A stretch of DNA of 64,000 nt from Natrialba swarupiae (GTDB taxonomy: Archaea; Halobacteriota; Halobacteria; Halobacteriales; Natrialbaceae), in NCBI RefSeq assembly GCF_008245225.1, contig NZ_VTAW01000006.1, positions 1 through 64,000 of the forward strand. The letters are read 5' to 3'. This document shows, in pieces, positions 43,657 through 53,263 of the stretch (position 1 is the stretch's first letter; each line of letters opens with the position of its first letter). Position numbers and translations under genes: made by a program. The notes below the pieces were generated by a model. It did not search any database, was not told where the DNA came from, and saw only the letters and a list, made by a program, of their open reading frames with translations.

Positions 43657-44474
43657 CACTGGACCCTCCGTCGGACGACGGCGCTTACGTACTCGGCGAG
43701 TAGGACAACTAGGATGATCCCGAGCAGAATCGAGGCGACGTAGTCGAACTCGTAGCGACTGTAGGCGGTCATGAGCAGTTGGCCGATGCCACCGGCACCG
43801 ACGATTCCGATGATCGCCGACGCGCGGATGTTGATGTCCCACCGATACACGGTCAATCCGACGAATCGGGGCACGATCTGCGGTACGACGCCGTAGACGA
43901 GCGTCTGGAAGCGGCTCGCACCGGTCGATTCGACGCTCTCGATACTGCCCATGTTGATGTCTTCGACATCTTCCGAGAGGAGTTTCGAGAAGAAGCCGAC
44001 CGTTTTGAAACTGATCGCAATAATTCCAGCTAGGGGCCCAAATCCGAACGCCATCACCGCAATAATCGCGACGATCAGTCCATCGATCGCCCGTGAGATG
44101 CTGATTATCGCCCGACTGAGTAGGTAGATCGGCCGTGAGACCAGGTTCTGAGCTGCACCGAACGCAACCGGAATACTGATTGTGACGCCGATGGCCGTCG
44201 CTACCATCGCCATCGCGACGGACTCGAGCAACCGGTCGCCAAGGCGTACCAGATCGCCCGCCTCCGTTCGGGGCGGGTACATCGTCTGCAAGAGCGTCAC
44301 GCCGTATCCGAGACCTTCGGTAAATCGCGACAGCCCAACGCCGGCGAGTATCCCCCACAATGACCACGCCAGAAATGCCGCGAGGGCCACGTAAATACCC
44401 CATTTCACCCGATGATCGTAGAACGTTGTCGGACGGTGCCACGTCGACCGAGGTTGCTCCGTCTCCGCGACCAT
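43656..44474 (-). CDS. phnE: Phosphonate ABC transporter permease PhnE, first
   Basis: 272 residues with six predicted helices. EAA-like loop ESTGASRFQTLVYGVVPQI and VYRWDINIRASAIIGIVGAGG are shared with its partner. The ATG at 44474, one base after the phnC stop, was preferred to the GTG 15 nt upstream. The two permeases are similar but not identical, suggesting an old duplication. Confidence 0.9.
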   Translation of the reverse strand: MVAETEQPRSTWHRPTTFYDHRVKWGIYVALAAFLAWSLWGILAGVGLSRFTEGLGYGVTLLQTMYPPRTEAGDLVRLGDRLLESVAMAMVATAIGVTISIPVAFGAAQNLVSRPIYLLSRAIISISRAIDGLIVAIIAVMAFGFGPLAGIIAISFKTVGFFSKLLSEDVEDINMGSIESVESTGASRFQTLVYGVVPQIVPRFVGLTVYRWDINIRASAIIGIVGAGGIGQLLMTAYSRYEFDYVASILLGIILVVLLAEYVSAVVRRRVQ

Positions 44475-44475
44475 C

Positions 44476-45264
44476 TTACCGTCTCCCACCGGCGGGAATC
44501 GCCCGTTTGGCCTCAGTAGTTGTCAGCTCCTCACCCCGGTATATAACGCCGTGAGTGTCGTCAGTAAGCTCCTCTGGTGTCCCGTCGAAGACAAGCTCGC
44601 CGTCGTGTAGCCCGAGGAGCCGGTCCGCGTATCCGACCGCGAGATCGACCTCGTGGATGTTAATCAACACGGGAATGTCGTGGTCGGTCGCGATGTCGGT
44701 CAACAGCTCCATGACGTCGTGGGACGTCTCCGGATCGAGACTCGAGGTCGGCTCGTCCGCGAGGAGGATCTTCGGGTTCTGGACGACTGCACGAGCGATG
44801 CCGACGCGCTGGCGCTGCCCGCCAGAGAGTTCGTCGACGCGTTTGTTCTCCATTCCGCCGAGGCCGACCAGTTCGAGGATCTCGTAGGCGAGTTCGATAT
44901 CCTCCTGGGGGAATTTTCGCCTGAACGCGGCCCAGTTCGAGACGTATCCCAGCCGACCGGAGAGAACGTTCTCCATTACGGTCAGCCGTTCGACGAGGTT
45001 GTACTCCTGGAAAATCATCCCGATATTCCGTCTGGCGTCCCGTAGCTCGGCGCTCGAGAGCGCGGTCAGGTCAGTTCCATCGAGTTCGACGGTTCCGGAC
45101 GTCGGTTCGGTCAACCTGTTGATACACCGGACGAACGTACTCTTCCCGGCACCGCTCGGGCCGATCATCGCGACGAACTCCTTGCCCTCGATCGTCGTCG
45201 AAATACTCGTCAGCGCTTCGTCTCCGGTTGGGTACACCTTTCGGAGATCGTGTGTTTCGAGCAT
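44476..45264 (-). CDS. phnC: Phosphonate ABC transporter ATPase PhnC
   Basis: 262 residues. Walker [33 protein letters not shown] (partly quoted; PhnC-type), signature LSGGQRQR, Walker [14 protein letters not shown], switch His NIHEVDLA. Drives uptake of phosphonate, phosphite or related anions with PhnD and PhnE. Five bases after the phnD stop. Confidence 0.92.
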   Translation of the reverse strand: MLETHDLRKVYPTGDEALTSISTTIEGKEFVAMIGPSGAGKSTFVRCINRLTEPTSGTVELDGTDLTALSSAELRDARRNIGMIFQEYNLVERLTVMENVLSGRLGYVSNWAAFRRKFPQEDIELAYEILELVGLGGMENKRVDELSGGQRQRVGIARAVVQNPKILLADEPTSSLDPETSHDVMELLTDIATDHDIPVLINIHEVDLAVGYADRLLGLHDGELVFDGTPEELTDDTHGVIYRGEELTTTEAKRAIPAGGRR

Positions 45265-45269
45265 TGGTC

Positions 45270-46466
45270 TTAGAGTTCTCCGGACTCGTAGTCGACCTCG
45301 TTTAATCGCTGGGCTACCAACACTGGATGAAAGTGGTACTTATACTCGACTTCGTAGAGATCGGCCCAGCCGCGGATGTTTGCCGTTGCAGTGCCGGACC
45401 AGTCGGTCTCGAGCCACGCTCGCCTGAGTCCGTCTTGAATATCGGGATGTAGTTCGGCGACCCAGCCGAAGGGGTTCGAGACGTAGGCATCACTCGCCCA
45501 GACGATCTTGAAGTCACTAAAGTCGAGATCGTCGGTGTTTTCGATAGCATTCGTCCCGGCCCCACTAGAGACCGGTCCGGCATCGTAGTCGCCGAACCCG
45601 ATACCTCGAACGCTCTGATCATGGCCGCCGGAGAACTCGATCTCGTAGTCTTCGCCTGGGATGACGCCGAACTCTTCTTGAAACAGTGCCGACGGTGCCT
45701 GATGCCCGGAGTTCGAGCCAGGATCCGTGTGTGCAACCGAGACGTCGGCGAAATCCCCGACGGACTGGACATCGTTGTTGTCGGCGCGCGTTGTGGCCCA
45801 CAATCGGTATCCAAACTGACCGCCCTCTGACAGCGTGGTGGCAACGGGGACGAAGTCTGCGAGGTTGACGGCGAACGGAACCGATCCGGTCGGAATCCGT
45901 CCGACGGGTGCCTCGCGGGCTCGCATCGCTTCGACCGTCGCCGCGTAGGAGTCGACCGTAAGAAAGTCGACTTCTTTTCCGGTCTCCTCTTCTATCCGCT
46001 CGACCAACGGATCCATCGCGTCGTCGTACTGCGGGAGCAGATCATCGCTCGGGTTGTCGACGACTGTGAGCACGTCGGGATCGAGCCACTCGCCCGGATC
46101 GTCCGGCGTTTCTGTGACTGGGTTTCCGTGTGCGGGCTCGTCGATATCGCGTTCTAACATCGCCTCGAGGTCAGCGACCTGCCCACTGTCGAATCCCGCA
46201 TCCATGAGGGTGTCGCCCAGATAATTGTTGTTCTCCCAGTCCGGGTTCGCGGGATCGAACTCGTCCGAGATCATGGGATCATCAATCTCGCCGCCTTCTC
46301 CCCCGCCAAGTCCAGCACCCGCTTGAGACGAGCCGCCGCTTGAGTCGTCAGAGGAATCGGTGTCCGATTCCGTACAACCTGCGAGCGCGACCGCCGTTGC
46401 AGCGCCCGTCACCAGGAACGTCCGCCGCGATCGATTCGAGCCTGACCGAGGTTCGTGAGACATCAT
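45270..46466 (-). CDS. phnD: Phosphonate-binding lipoprotein PhnD with N-terminal insert
   Basis: 398 residues. Tat motif RSRRTFL and lipobox LAGC (Cys31), then an acidic linker. The binding domain begins near [20 protein letters not shown] (about residue 130); [31 protein letters not shown] and [18 protein letters not shown] follow. Residues about 45-130 ([18 protein letters not shown] ... GEWLDPD) are an unusual insert not expected in PhnD. First gene of phnDCEE; ligand among phosphonate, phosphite and phosphate esters is open. Confidence 0.88.
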   Translation of the reverse strand: MMSHEPRSGSNRSRRTFLVTGAATAVALAGCTESDTDSSDDSSGGSSQAGAGLGGGEGGEIDDPMISDEFDPANPDWENNNYLGDTLMDAGFDSGQVADLEAMLERDIDEPAHGNPVTETPDDPGEWLDPDVLTVVDNPSDDLLPQYDDAMDPLVERIEEETGKEVDFLTVDSYAATVEAMRAREAPVGRIPTGSVPFAVNLADFVPVATTLSEGGQFGYRLWATTRADNNDVQSVGDFADVSVAHTDPGSNSGHQAPSALFQEEFGVIPGEDYEIEFSGGHDQSVRGIGFGDYDAGPVSSGAGTNAIENTDDLDFSDFKIVWASDAYVSNPFGWVAELHPDIQDGLRRAWLETDWSGTATANIRGWADLYEVEYKYHFHPVLVAQRLNEVDYESGEL

Positions 46467-46943
46467 CGGGATACGCGTAATTCAGGCTAATGAAGCCTGC
46501 TATTGGGTATATTGTGCAGAACACATCGAATGGGAAGTCAAACAATCACCGTCGTTCTGCGCGCTGTCTCTCTCGGCTCTACCGACCGGCACGTATCCGT
46601 CCGAGTTCGACTGTGTTCGCTGTACCAGTCCGACCCTCCACGTAGCTCTAAACGAAGTCCGAATCGGTCGATCCTCGCCAATCTCAGTCCAGGCCGGCGG
46701 TCTCGTGATTCATCGGCGCTTACCACCGAACCGGTCCGTCGGACGTCGGCGCCCCGAGATAGGAGGACTGCCCCTGTCGGATCCGTCCCACCGGAGAAGG
46801 CTGGCACGACTGCTGGCCGTTCTGACGGGTACGTTTCCCTATGCCCCACTACGTAGCCGTACGTCGACAACATATAAACGGCTTATCAGTCCGTCTTCGA
46901 ACGAATTTTCGAACGATTCGTGACCGCCACTCCACCCGAGTCA
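46467..46943. other. Divergent region between phnD and the phosphatase-ppk operon
   Basis: 477 nt, no credible gene (frames in both directions are Arg/Ser/Thr-rich and lack domains). A TATATT on 46508-46513 lies 42-50 nt before phnD. CAGGCT/AGCCTG (46483-46488/46494-46499) forms a small inverted repeat between it and phnD. On the other side ATATAAAC (46872-46879) is the likely TATA of the phosphatase-ppk pair. Confidence 0.45.
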
Positions 46944-47612
46944 ATGTATTCCGTCCCGTTCGATCATCGACGCATCGACCTCGAGGACTACGACGACGTC
47001 TACGTCGTCGGCGACGTCCACGGCTGTCTCGACGCCCTCGAGCGACTGCTCTCGACGCTGAATCTCGGCGAGAACGACCTCGCGATCTTCGTCGGCGATC
47101 TCGTTCGAAAAGGTCCCGAGAGTGTCGCCGTCCTCGAGCGCGTTCGACGATCACCGAAGCTGTGTTCGGTCCGTGGCAATAACGAACAGAAGCTTCTCGA
47201 GGGCGACGCGTCGCTCTCGAACTTCGGACGAGCTGAGTACGAGTACGTCGAGTCGCTTCCGCTCGCGATTTCGTGGGACGGTGGGCTCGTCGTCCACGGC
47301 GGCGTCGATCCGAACCGGGAGCTTACGGCGCACTCGAGTCGGGACGTGCTGACGATGCGCTCGCCGAACGGGGACGGCTACGACGGCCCGTTCTGGTTCG
47401 ACGCATACGAGGGGCCGCCGCGGGTGTTTTTCGGTCACACAGTCCTCGAGGAACCACTCGAGCGCGAGTGGGTTATCGGTCTCGATACGGGCTGTGTTTA
47501 CGGCGGATACCTGACCGCCTACGACGTCCGCCGCGACCGATTTATCACCGTTTCGACGACGGAACATACGAGCCGATCCGACGACAAATTCGTCCCCGTG
47601 GAGGGGCGCTAG
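46944..47612 (+). CDS. PPP-type metallophosphatase preceding ppk
   Basis: 222 residues. Calcineurin-like phosphatase close to the PPP/PrpA/ApaH group: GDVHGC, GDLVRKGP, RGNNEQK, VHGG and FGHT supply the two-metal site; LDTGCVYGG is PPP-typical. GDLVRKGP replaces the usual GDxVDRGP, and GNNE replaces GNHE, so protein- or dinucleotide-phosphatase specificity is uncertain. ATG at 46944 chosen; an in-frame GTG lies 24 nt upstream. 14 nt before ppk, so probably one operon. Confidence 0.82.
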   Translation: MYSVPFDHRRIDLEDYDDVYVVGDVHGCLDALERLLSTLNLGENDLAIFVGDLVRKGPESVAVLERVRRSPKLCSVRGNNEQKLLEGDASLSNFGRAEYEYVESLPLAISWDGGLVVHGGVDPNRELTAHSSRDVLTMRSPNGDGYDGPFWFDAYEGPPRVFFGHTVLEEPLEREWVIGLDTGCVYGGYLTAYDVRRDRFITVSTTEHTSRSDDKFVPVEGR

Positions 47613-47626
47613 CGGGGTCAGAATCG

Positions 47627-50080
47627 ATGGGAAGCGACAGTCCATCCGACGAGGATGGTTCGGACAACGATGAACCGGATCGATCGGGGGATGCCGCCAG
47701 CGCCGGGAGTGATCGATTCGACGACGAATCGACCAGCGACGACGGTGGGGTCGATCGAGCGAACGGATACCGCGTAGCGGACGGATGCGAATTGGCGGAC
47801 GAGACCGCGCCGGTCGCCGGAGCGAAACGCGACGTTCAAACCGAGTCTGGGGACGAGAACGAACCCGTTCCCGCGGAAGAGCCGGCCGATTCGATCGCGT
47901 TTCGCTTCGATGCTTCCGACGGCGAAGACGCCACCACGTCGCCCACGACCGAGGACGCGCCAACCGAAGCGAAGGCGGTGACTCCCGAGAGCGAGGTCGA
48001 TCTCTCGGCACCCGAGTACTATCTCAATCGCGAGCTGAGCGAACTCGCCTTTCAGCGTCGGGTGCTCCACGAGGTGACCGACGAATCGAACCCCCTGCTC
48101 GAGCGAGTGAAGTTCCTCGCGATTCTCACCCGTAATCTCGACGAGTTCTTCCGCAAGCGGGTCGGCGGGTTGAAACAACAGATCGCCGCCGGAGTGACGG
48201 ACGCAACGCCGGATGGTCGAACACCGGCGGAGCAGTGGGAGGAGGTCCTGACTGAGGCGCGCTCGCTGTTCGACCGACAGAGTGCGTGTTACCGCGAGGA
48301 GATCCGACCAGCGCTCGCCGACGCGGGGATCGAACTCGTCGAGTACGACGACCTCTCGTCGGACGAACGAACTGACGTTCGCGACCACTTCGAGAGCTCT
48401 GTCCTGCCGACGCTCACCCCGCTGACGTTCGATCCGGCGCATCCGTTCCCGTTCATCTCGAATCAGAGCCTCTCACTCGCCGTCCTCACGCGGGAGCGTC
48501 CCGACGCGGAGTACACGTTCTCTCGGGTGAAGATCCCGCGCAACCAGGTTCGGTTCGTCGAAATCGACGACGACGCCCGGTACGTTCTCCTCGAGGACGT
48601 GGTGCGTGAGAACCTCGATCTGTTGTTTCCCGACGTCGAAGTGGTCGACACCGCCCTCTTTCGCGTGACCCGAAACGCCGAGGTTCGGCGCAACGAGGAG
48701 GTCGCCGAGGATCTCATCGAGATGATCGAGGAAGTTCTGGAAGAGCGACGGTTCGCCACGGCAGTGCGACTCGAGATCGAACCCGACGCACCCGAGGAGA
48801 TCCTCGAGATTCTCACCGACGAACTCGACCTCGACGACCGGGAAGTCTTCCGACTCGCCGGGCCGCTCGATTATCGGGACTTCGACGAACTGGTCGACCT
48901 CGAGCGTGACGACCTGCGCCTTTCCGACTGGACGCCACAGCCACACCCCCGATTGGGCGGGCGCGAGGACGGGCGGAGCGTCTTCGACGTCGTTTCGGAG
49001 GGCGACGTACTCGTCCACCACCCGTATCACTCCTTCGAGGGGACCGTCCAGCGCTTTCTCGAGGAGGCCGCGAACGATCCGGACGTACTGGCGATCAAGG
49101 CGGCGATCTACCGGACCGCGAGCGACTCGCAGGTGATCGAGAGCCTGATCGAGGCGGCCCGAAACGGCAAACAGGTAGCGGTGATGGTCGAACTCAAAGC
49201 GCGCTTCGACGAGAAGAACAACCTCGAGTGGGCGAAGAAACTCGAGGAAGAGGGGATCCACGTCGCCTACGGAACGATCGGTTACAAGACCCACACGAAG
49301 ACGTCACTTGTCGTTCGTAGGGAGGACGACGGCGTGCGGCTGTACTCTCACGTCGGTACCGGCAACTATCACTCCGAAACCGCAAAACGGTACGAGGACC
49401 TCGGTCTGCTGACCGCCGATCGGGACGTCGGCCAGGACCTCGTCAGGCTGTTCAACTACTTTACGGGTCACTCGATGCACCGCGAGTACCGCAAACTGCT
49501 CATCGCGCCGGGCAACATGCGCGAGCGCTTCGTCGATCTTGTCCGCGGGGAGGCCGAACGCGCACGAAACGGCGAGGAGGCGCGTATCGTCGCCAAGATG
49601 AATCGCTTAGAGGATCCGGCGATCATCCGCGAACTCTACCGGGCGTCGATGGCCGGCGTCGACGTCGATCTGATCGTCCGTGACATCTGTCGACTCCGGC
49701 CCGGACTCGAGGAGGTCAGCGAAACGATCGATGTCTACAGTGTCGTCGGTCGGTTCCTCGAGCACTCCCGCGTGTTCTACTTCCACGCGGGCGGCGGGGA
49801 GCGGTACTACACTGGGTCGGCCGACTGGATGTCCCGAAACCTCGATAACCGCGTCGAGGCCGTCGCGCCGATCGAGGACCCGCGGCTGTGTACGACGCTC
49901 GAGGGCATCCTCGAGACCCTGCTCCGCGATACGGCCAACAGGTGGCGGATGTGCTCGGACGGCACCTACGAACGGTGTCGTCCCGCGAGCGACGGCGCGG
50001 AGTACGACGCCCACGAGACGTTCATGCACGCGGCCCGTGATCGGCGTTCCCGACGCCGGGACTGGCTCGGAGAGGAGTGA
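47627..50080 (+). CDS. ppk: Polyphosphate kinase 1
   Basis: 817 residues. Ppk1 makes inorganic polyphosphate from ATP reversibly. N domain YYLNRELSELAFQRRVL, NLDEFFRKRVGG; catalytic core KAAIYRTASDSQVIESLIEAAR (partly quoted), KARFDEKNNLEWAKKLEE, the active-site His region GYKTHTKTSLVV, and SHVGTGNYHSETAKRYEDL; C-terminus GSADWMSRNLDNRVE. A 125-residue acidic, low-complexity extension precedes the domain, unusual in length. Linked to pst/phn genes, it would store the phosphate imported. Confidence 0.93.
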   Translation: MGSDSPSDEDGSDNDEPDRSGDAASAGSDRFDDESTSDDGGVDRANGYRVADGCELADETAPVAGAKRDVQTESGDENEPVPAEEPADSIAFRFDASDGEDATTSPTTEDAPTEAKAVTPESEVDLSAPEYYLNRELSELAFQRRVLHEVTDESNPLLERVKFLAILTRNLDEFFRKRVGGLKQQIAAGVTDATPDGRTPAEQWEEVLTEARSLFDRQSACYREEIRPALADAGIELVEYDDLSSDERTDVRDHFESSVLPTLTPLTFDPAHPFPFISNQSLSLAVLTRERPDAEYTFSRVKIPRNQVRFVEIDDDARYVLLEDVVRENLDLLFPDVEVVDTALFRVTRNAEVRRNEEVAEDLIEMIEEVLEERRFATAVRLEIEPDAPEEILEILTDELDLDDREVFRLAGPLDYRDFDELVDLERDDLRLSDWTPQPHPRLGGREDGRSVFDVVSEGDVLVHHPYHSFEGTVQRFLEEAANDPDVLAIKAAIYRTASDSQVIESLIEAARNGKQVAVMVELKARFDEKNNLEWAKKLEEEGIHVAYGTIGYKTHTKTSLVVRREDDGVRLYSHVGTGNYHSETAKRYEDLGLLTADRDVGQDLVRLFNYFTGHSMHREYRKLLIAPGNMRERFVDLVRGEAERARNGEEARIVAKMNRLEDPAIIRELYRASMAGVDVDLIVRDICRLRPGLEEVSETIDVYSVVGRFLEHSRVFYFHAGGGERYYTGSADWMSRNLDNRVEAVAPIEDPRLCTTLEGILETLLRDTANRWRMCSDGTYERCRPASDGAEYDAHETFMHAARDRRSRRRDWLGEE

Positions 50081-50334
50081 CCGTCTCCGGTGGTTCGTTC
50101 TCGTCGTCGTTTCCAGAACTCTCGTCGTCGCTCCCGACCCGATTGTCCGTGGGCGATCGAGACCCCGGTAGAGTCCGTCGATCGGAAACGCAAACGCTCG
50201 AGAATCGGTGCCGACCGACGACGGTACTGTGCGCGAGGTTCACACAACTTCGACTGTGTTCGCTATTGTGGTGTTTCCACCACGACGTATCACTATTAGT
50301 AGGGTTATTCAGGATACGCGTCGAGTAGCCACCG

Positions 50335-51039
50335 ATGGCGGAGAATTGGGACGAGTCGAGTGAGTCAAGTCGCGACGAGCGGTCGCCCGCTCCGTCGGTG
50401 ACGGCGAGACCGGGGCGACGGGAAGTACTCTCGAGCGTCGGTCTCGTCGTTTCGGTCCCGATCACCGGCTGTCTCGCGGGCGCTCCGGCGGAGCGATCCG
50501 ACACCGAGACGGAGTCCGCGATCGACTCGAGGTCCGCCTCGAACAGCGGCGGGGACGACACGTCCGAACACTCCGGCGGATCACAGTCCCGTTCGGCCGC
50601 TCTCTCCGAGATGGCCACAGAGCGGACGGTCGAAATTGTCCGCGAGGACGACGTTCGATTCGATCCTCAACTCGTCTGGCTGAAACCGGGCGGGCGCGTC
50701 ACGTGGATCAACCGCGACGACCGCGGCCGACACGACGTCGTCCCGATCGGCCGACGAACACCGGTCGGCGCCACGAACTGGCGGAGCGCCGCTCTCGAGG
50801 AGGGTGAACGATTCGAGCGGGCATTCGACCGTGAGGGGGTCTACGATTACCTCTGTACGCGCCACGAGGAGTTCCTGTTCGGCCGGCTCGTCGTCGGGCG
50901 TCCGGATCCGGCGGACGAACCCGCGCTGACCGCGCCCGACGAGTATCCCGACCGGGTACGGGTCGCCCTCGGCGACCTGAACGAACGGACCCGATCGCTG
51001 CTCGTCGCGGCATCCGACGATTGCGGCTGTCCGGGCTGA
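50335..51039 (+). CDS. Plastocyanin/halocyanin-like lipoprotein lacking axial Met
   Basis: 234 residues. Lipobox ITGC (Cys about residue 46, after a hydrophobic stretch), a Ser/Asp-rich linker of about 45 residues, then a cupredoxin domain (residues about 95-180). Copper ligand candidates are His in RGRHDVV and Cys/His in YLCTRHEEF. The Met four or five residues after the last His, usual in blue copper proteins, is missing (FLFGRL), so electron transfer or copper binding may be altered. Tail of 55 residues ends CGCPG. Convergent with nothing; upstream spacer 254 nt. Confidence 0.72.
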   Translation: MAENWDESSESSRDERSPAPSVTARPGRREVLSSVGLVVSVPITGCLAGAPAERSDTETESAIDSRSASNSGGDDTSEHSGGSQSRSAALSEMATERTVEIVREDDVRFDPQLVWLKPGGRVTWINRDDRGRHDVVPIGRRTPVGATNWRSAALEEGERFERAFDREGVYDYLCTRHEEFLFGRLVVGRPDPADEPALTAPDEYPDRVRVALGDLNERTRSLLVAASDDCGCPG

Positions 51040-51284
51040 TCGGTTACGACAGCTCCGATGAACCCGGCCGTTTCGTTCGCCGCCGATCATCCCACCCTCG
51101 AGACCTTCTCGTTCGCTCGCGGCCGGGACCCCGGCGTCGACGGGTTCTGCCTCGGCGTTACCGATTTCCTCTCTCGAGACGAGTCGCCGGTCCGTTCGGA
51201 CGTGAGTGCGTACCGGTTGCAGTCTTCGGAGAGATACGTGTGCCTATGGAACGGAACGTACTGGCCCGGCCCAGTTCGTATCAA

Positions 51285-51293
51285 TATTATAAA
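51285..51293 (+). promoter_or_regulatory. TATA box of the second phosphonate-type transporter
   Basis: TATTATAAA, about 40 nt before the ATG at 51331. The rest of the 291-nt spacer holds no gene; an apparent longer frame from 51058 was rejected because the lipoprotein signal begins at 51331. Confidence 0.5.
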
Positions 51294-51330
51294 CAGTGTT
51301 GTTCGAACCGGATCGACTCCACGAACGAGG

Positions 51331-52401
51331 ATGGAAAACCAATCAGCATCGACGAGTACCCGACGACGGTTTCTGGCAACCAGCGGCGTACTCGGTGTGG
51401 GTGTTGCGGCCGGCTGTCTGGACGACGAAAACGGCGACGCCGCCGGCGGAAACGGTGGTAACGGCAACGGTGGCGACGATTCCGGCGGAGAAGCGTCGGG
51501 TGCGACCGCAGGATCGGTCGAGGAGACGACCGAAATCGACTGGATTCTCAACCCGGCGGAAGCCGACGTCGACGTCGAAGCCCAGTACCAGCCGTTTTTC
51601 GAGTACATCGAATCTGAAGTCGACGTCGCCATCGAGACGACGCGAGCGGCCAGCTACACGGCGACGATCCAGGAACTGCGCCGGGGCTCCGGCGAGCTCG
51701 CCGACACCTCGCCGTCGGCGGCCGTCGCCGCCCGGGACATCGCCGACGTGATCGGGATGCGGGTCGCGTTCGGCTCCGCACAGTACTTCTCGCTGATCAC
51801 GACGACACCCGACAGCGACATCGAGGAACTCGCGGATCTCGAGGGCGAGGAGATCGCGATGGGCGATACGATGTCGGTGTCGGGGACGCTCGTCCCGATG
51901 ACGGTGCTCAGCCGCGCGGGACTCGACACCGGGACGGCGCCAGACGGCGACCCGGTCGACTTCACGCCGCGGTACTCCGACCACTCGACCGCTCGCGACC
52001 AGGTGATCGAGAACCCGTCGATCGCGGCGGCGACCACCGGCGCGTTCTCGACGGCACCCCACGTTCCCCAGGAACAGTTCGACGAACACTCCCCCGAGTT
52101 CGTCGAGATCTCCGCGGAGTACGACGGCGCCGGCTCCGAGGAGCCTGAACTCCAGTTGCTCGCGGTCTCCGATCCAATTCCGCGCGCACCGCTTATGGCC
52201 CGAGCGGACTGGGACGACCCGATTCGCGAGGAGATCGAAGACGCGATTTTGAGCGTCGAACCCGAAGACCTCGCACACGGCGACAGCTACGACGGCGAAG
52301 AACTGTGGTTCGACGGCGTCGAGCCCGGCACCCACGAGGACTACGAGCCGATCGAGGACGTCCTCGAGGAACTCGGTCTCGAGTTCGAGGACATCTCCTG
52401 A
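51331..52401 (+). CDS. PhnD-like substrate-binding lipoprotein, second system
   Basis: 356 residues. Tat-like TRRRFLATSG with lipobox AAGC (Cys about 29), a Gly/Asn/Asp linker to about residue 60, then a PhnD/phosphate-phosphonate binding domain: WILNPAEADVDVEAQYQPFFEY, ASYTATIQELRRGSGELADT, ADTSPSAAVAAR, and TDIEELADLEGEEIAMGD-like segment. It shares the family fold with the other PhnD but has no 85-residue insert. Followed by an ATPase and one permease, so it is an independent transporter. Ligand unknown. Confidence 0.8.
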   Translation: MENQSASTSTRRRFLATSGVLGVGVAAGCLDDENGDAAGGNGGNGNGGDDSGGEASGATAGSVEETTEIDWILNPAEADVDVEAQYQPFFEYIESEVDVAIETTRAASYTATIQELRRGSGELADTSPSAAVAARDIADVIGMRVAFGSAQYFSLITTTPDSDIEELADLEGEEIAMGDTMSVSGTLVPMTVLSRAGLDTGTAPDGDPVDFTPRYSDHSTARDQVIENPSIAAATTGAFSTAPHVPQEQFDEHSPEFVEISAEYDGAGSEEPELQLLAVSDPIPRAPLMARADWDDPIREEIEDAILSVEPEDLAHGDSYDGEELWFDGVEPGTHEDYEPIEDVLEELGLEFEDIS

Positions 52402-52414
52402 CCGCTCTACCCTC

Positions 52415-53263
52415 ATGAGCAGGCTCATAGCTGACGGACTGACGAAGGAGTTCGGCGACACCGTCGCACTCGAGGACGTCTCGTTCGAGATACCCGACGG
52501 CGAGTTTGTGGTCGTCCTCGGCGTCTCTGGATCGGGGAAGTCGACGCTGTTGCGGTGTTTGAACGGGCTGACGGAGCCTACCAGCGGAGCGGTTCGCCTC
52601 GACGGTGAGTCCGTGACCGAACCCCGCGAGGACGTCGCGATGATCTTCCAGCAACACAACATCATCGACAACATGAGCGCGTTCTCGAATGCGCTCACCG
52701 GCGCGCTACATCGGAGTCGGTACGTCGAGAGCGTCCTCCAGCTTCACGCGTCCGAGGAGAAGTACCGGGCGCTCGACGCACTCGACACGGTCGGCCTCCT
52801 CGAGGAGGCCCAGCAGAAGGCCCGTCGGATGAGCGGCGGCCAACAACAGCGCGTCGGGATCGCCCGCGCGCTGGTCCAGCGACCGAACGTCCTGTTGGCG
52901 GACGAGCCGGTCGCGAGCCTGGATCCCGGAAGCGCCCAGCAGGTGATGCGCTACCTCCGGACGGCGGCGAGCGACCGCGATCTGACCGCGCTCATCAGCC
53001 TCCATCAGGTCAATCTCGCACGCAAGTTCGGCCAGCGGTTCATCGGCCTCCGGGACGGACGGAAGGTGTTCGACGGCTACCGCGAGGAGTTCACGATGGA
53101 CGTCATCGACGAGATTTACGGCGACGTCGACACCGAAGGAATGTTCGCTCGGACGGACGGCGATGGCGGGGCCGACAAGGGAAGAACCCGCCCCTCGAGC
53201 GATCGGAGCGCCACCGGCGAGAGAACGCCCGCCGTCGGCGCGTCGGAGGGGGCGGATCCGTGA
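52415..53263 (+). CDS. PhnC-like transporter ATPase, second system
   Basis: 282 residues. ABC ATPase: Walker A GVSGSGKST, FQQHNIIDNMSAFSNALTG (PhnC-type), signature MSGGQQQR, Walker B LLADEPVASLDP, switch His SLHQVNLA. A 45-residue acidic/Thr-rich tail follows residue 235. Overlaps the permease GTG start by four bases (GTGA), showing coupled translation. Confidence 0.85.
   Translation: MSRLIADGLTKEFGDTVALEDVSFEIPDGEFVVVLGVSGSGKSTLLRCLNGLTEPTSGAVRLDGESVTEPREDVAMIFQQHNIIDNMSAFSNALTGALHRSRYVESVLQLHASEEKYRALDALDTVGLLEEAQQKARRMSGGQQQRVGIARALVQRPNVLLADEPVASLDPGSAQQVMRYLRTAASDRDLTALISLHQVNLARKFGQRFIGLRDGRKVFDGYREEFTMDVIDEIYGDVDTEGMFARTDGDGGADKGRTRPSSDRSATGERTPAVGASEGADP

Noticed and set aside
46503-46873. 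Overlapping frames on both strands between phnD and the phosphatase
   Set aside because: Ser/Thr/Arg-rich without domains; region behaves as a divergent promoter.
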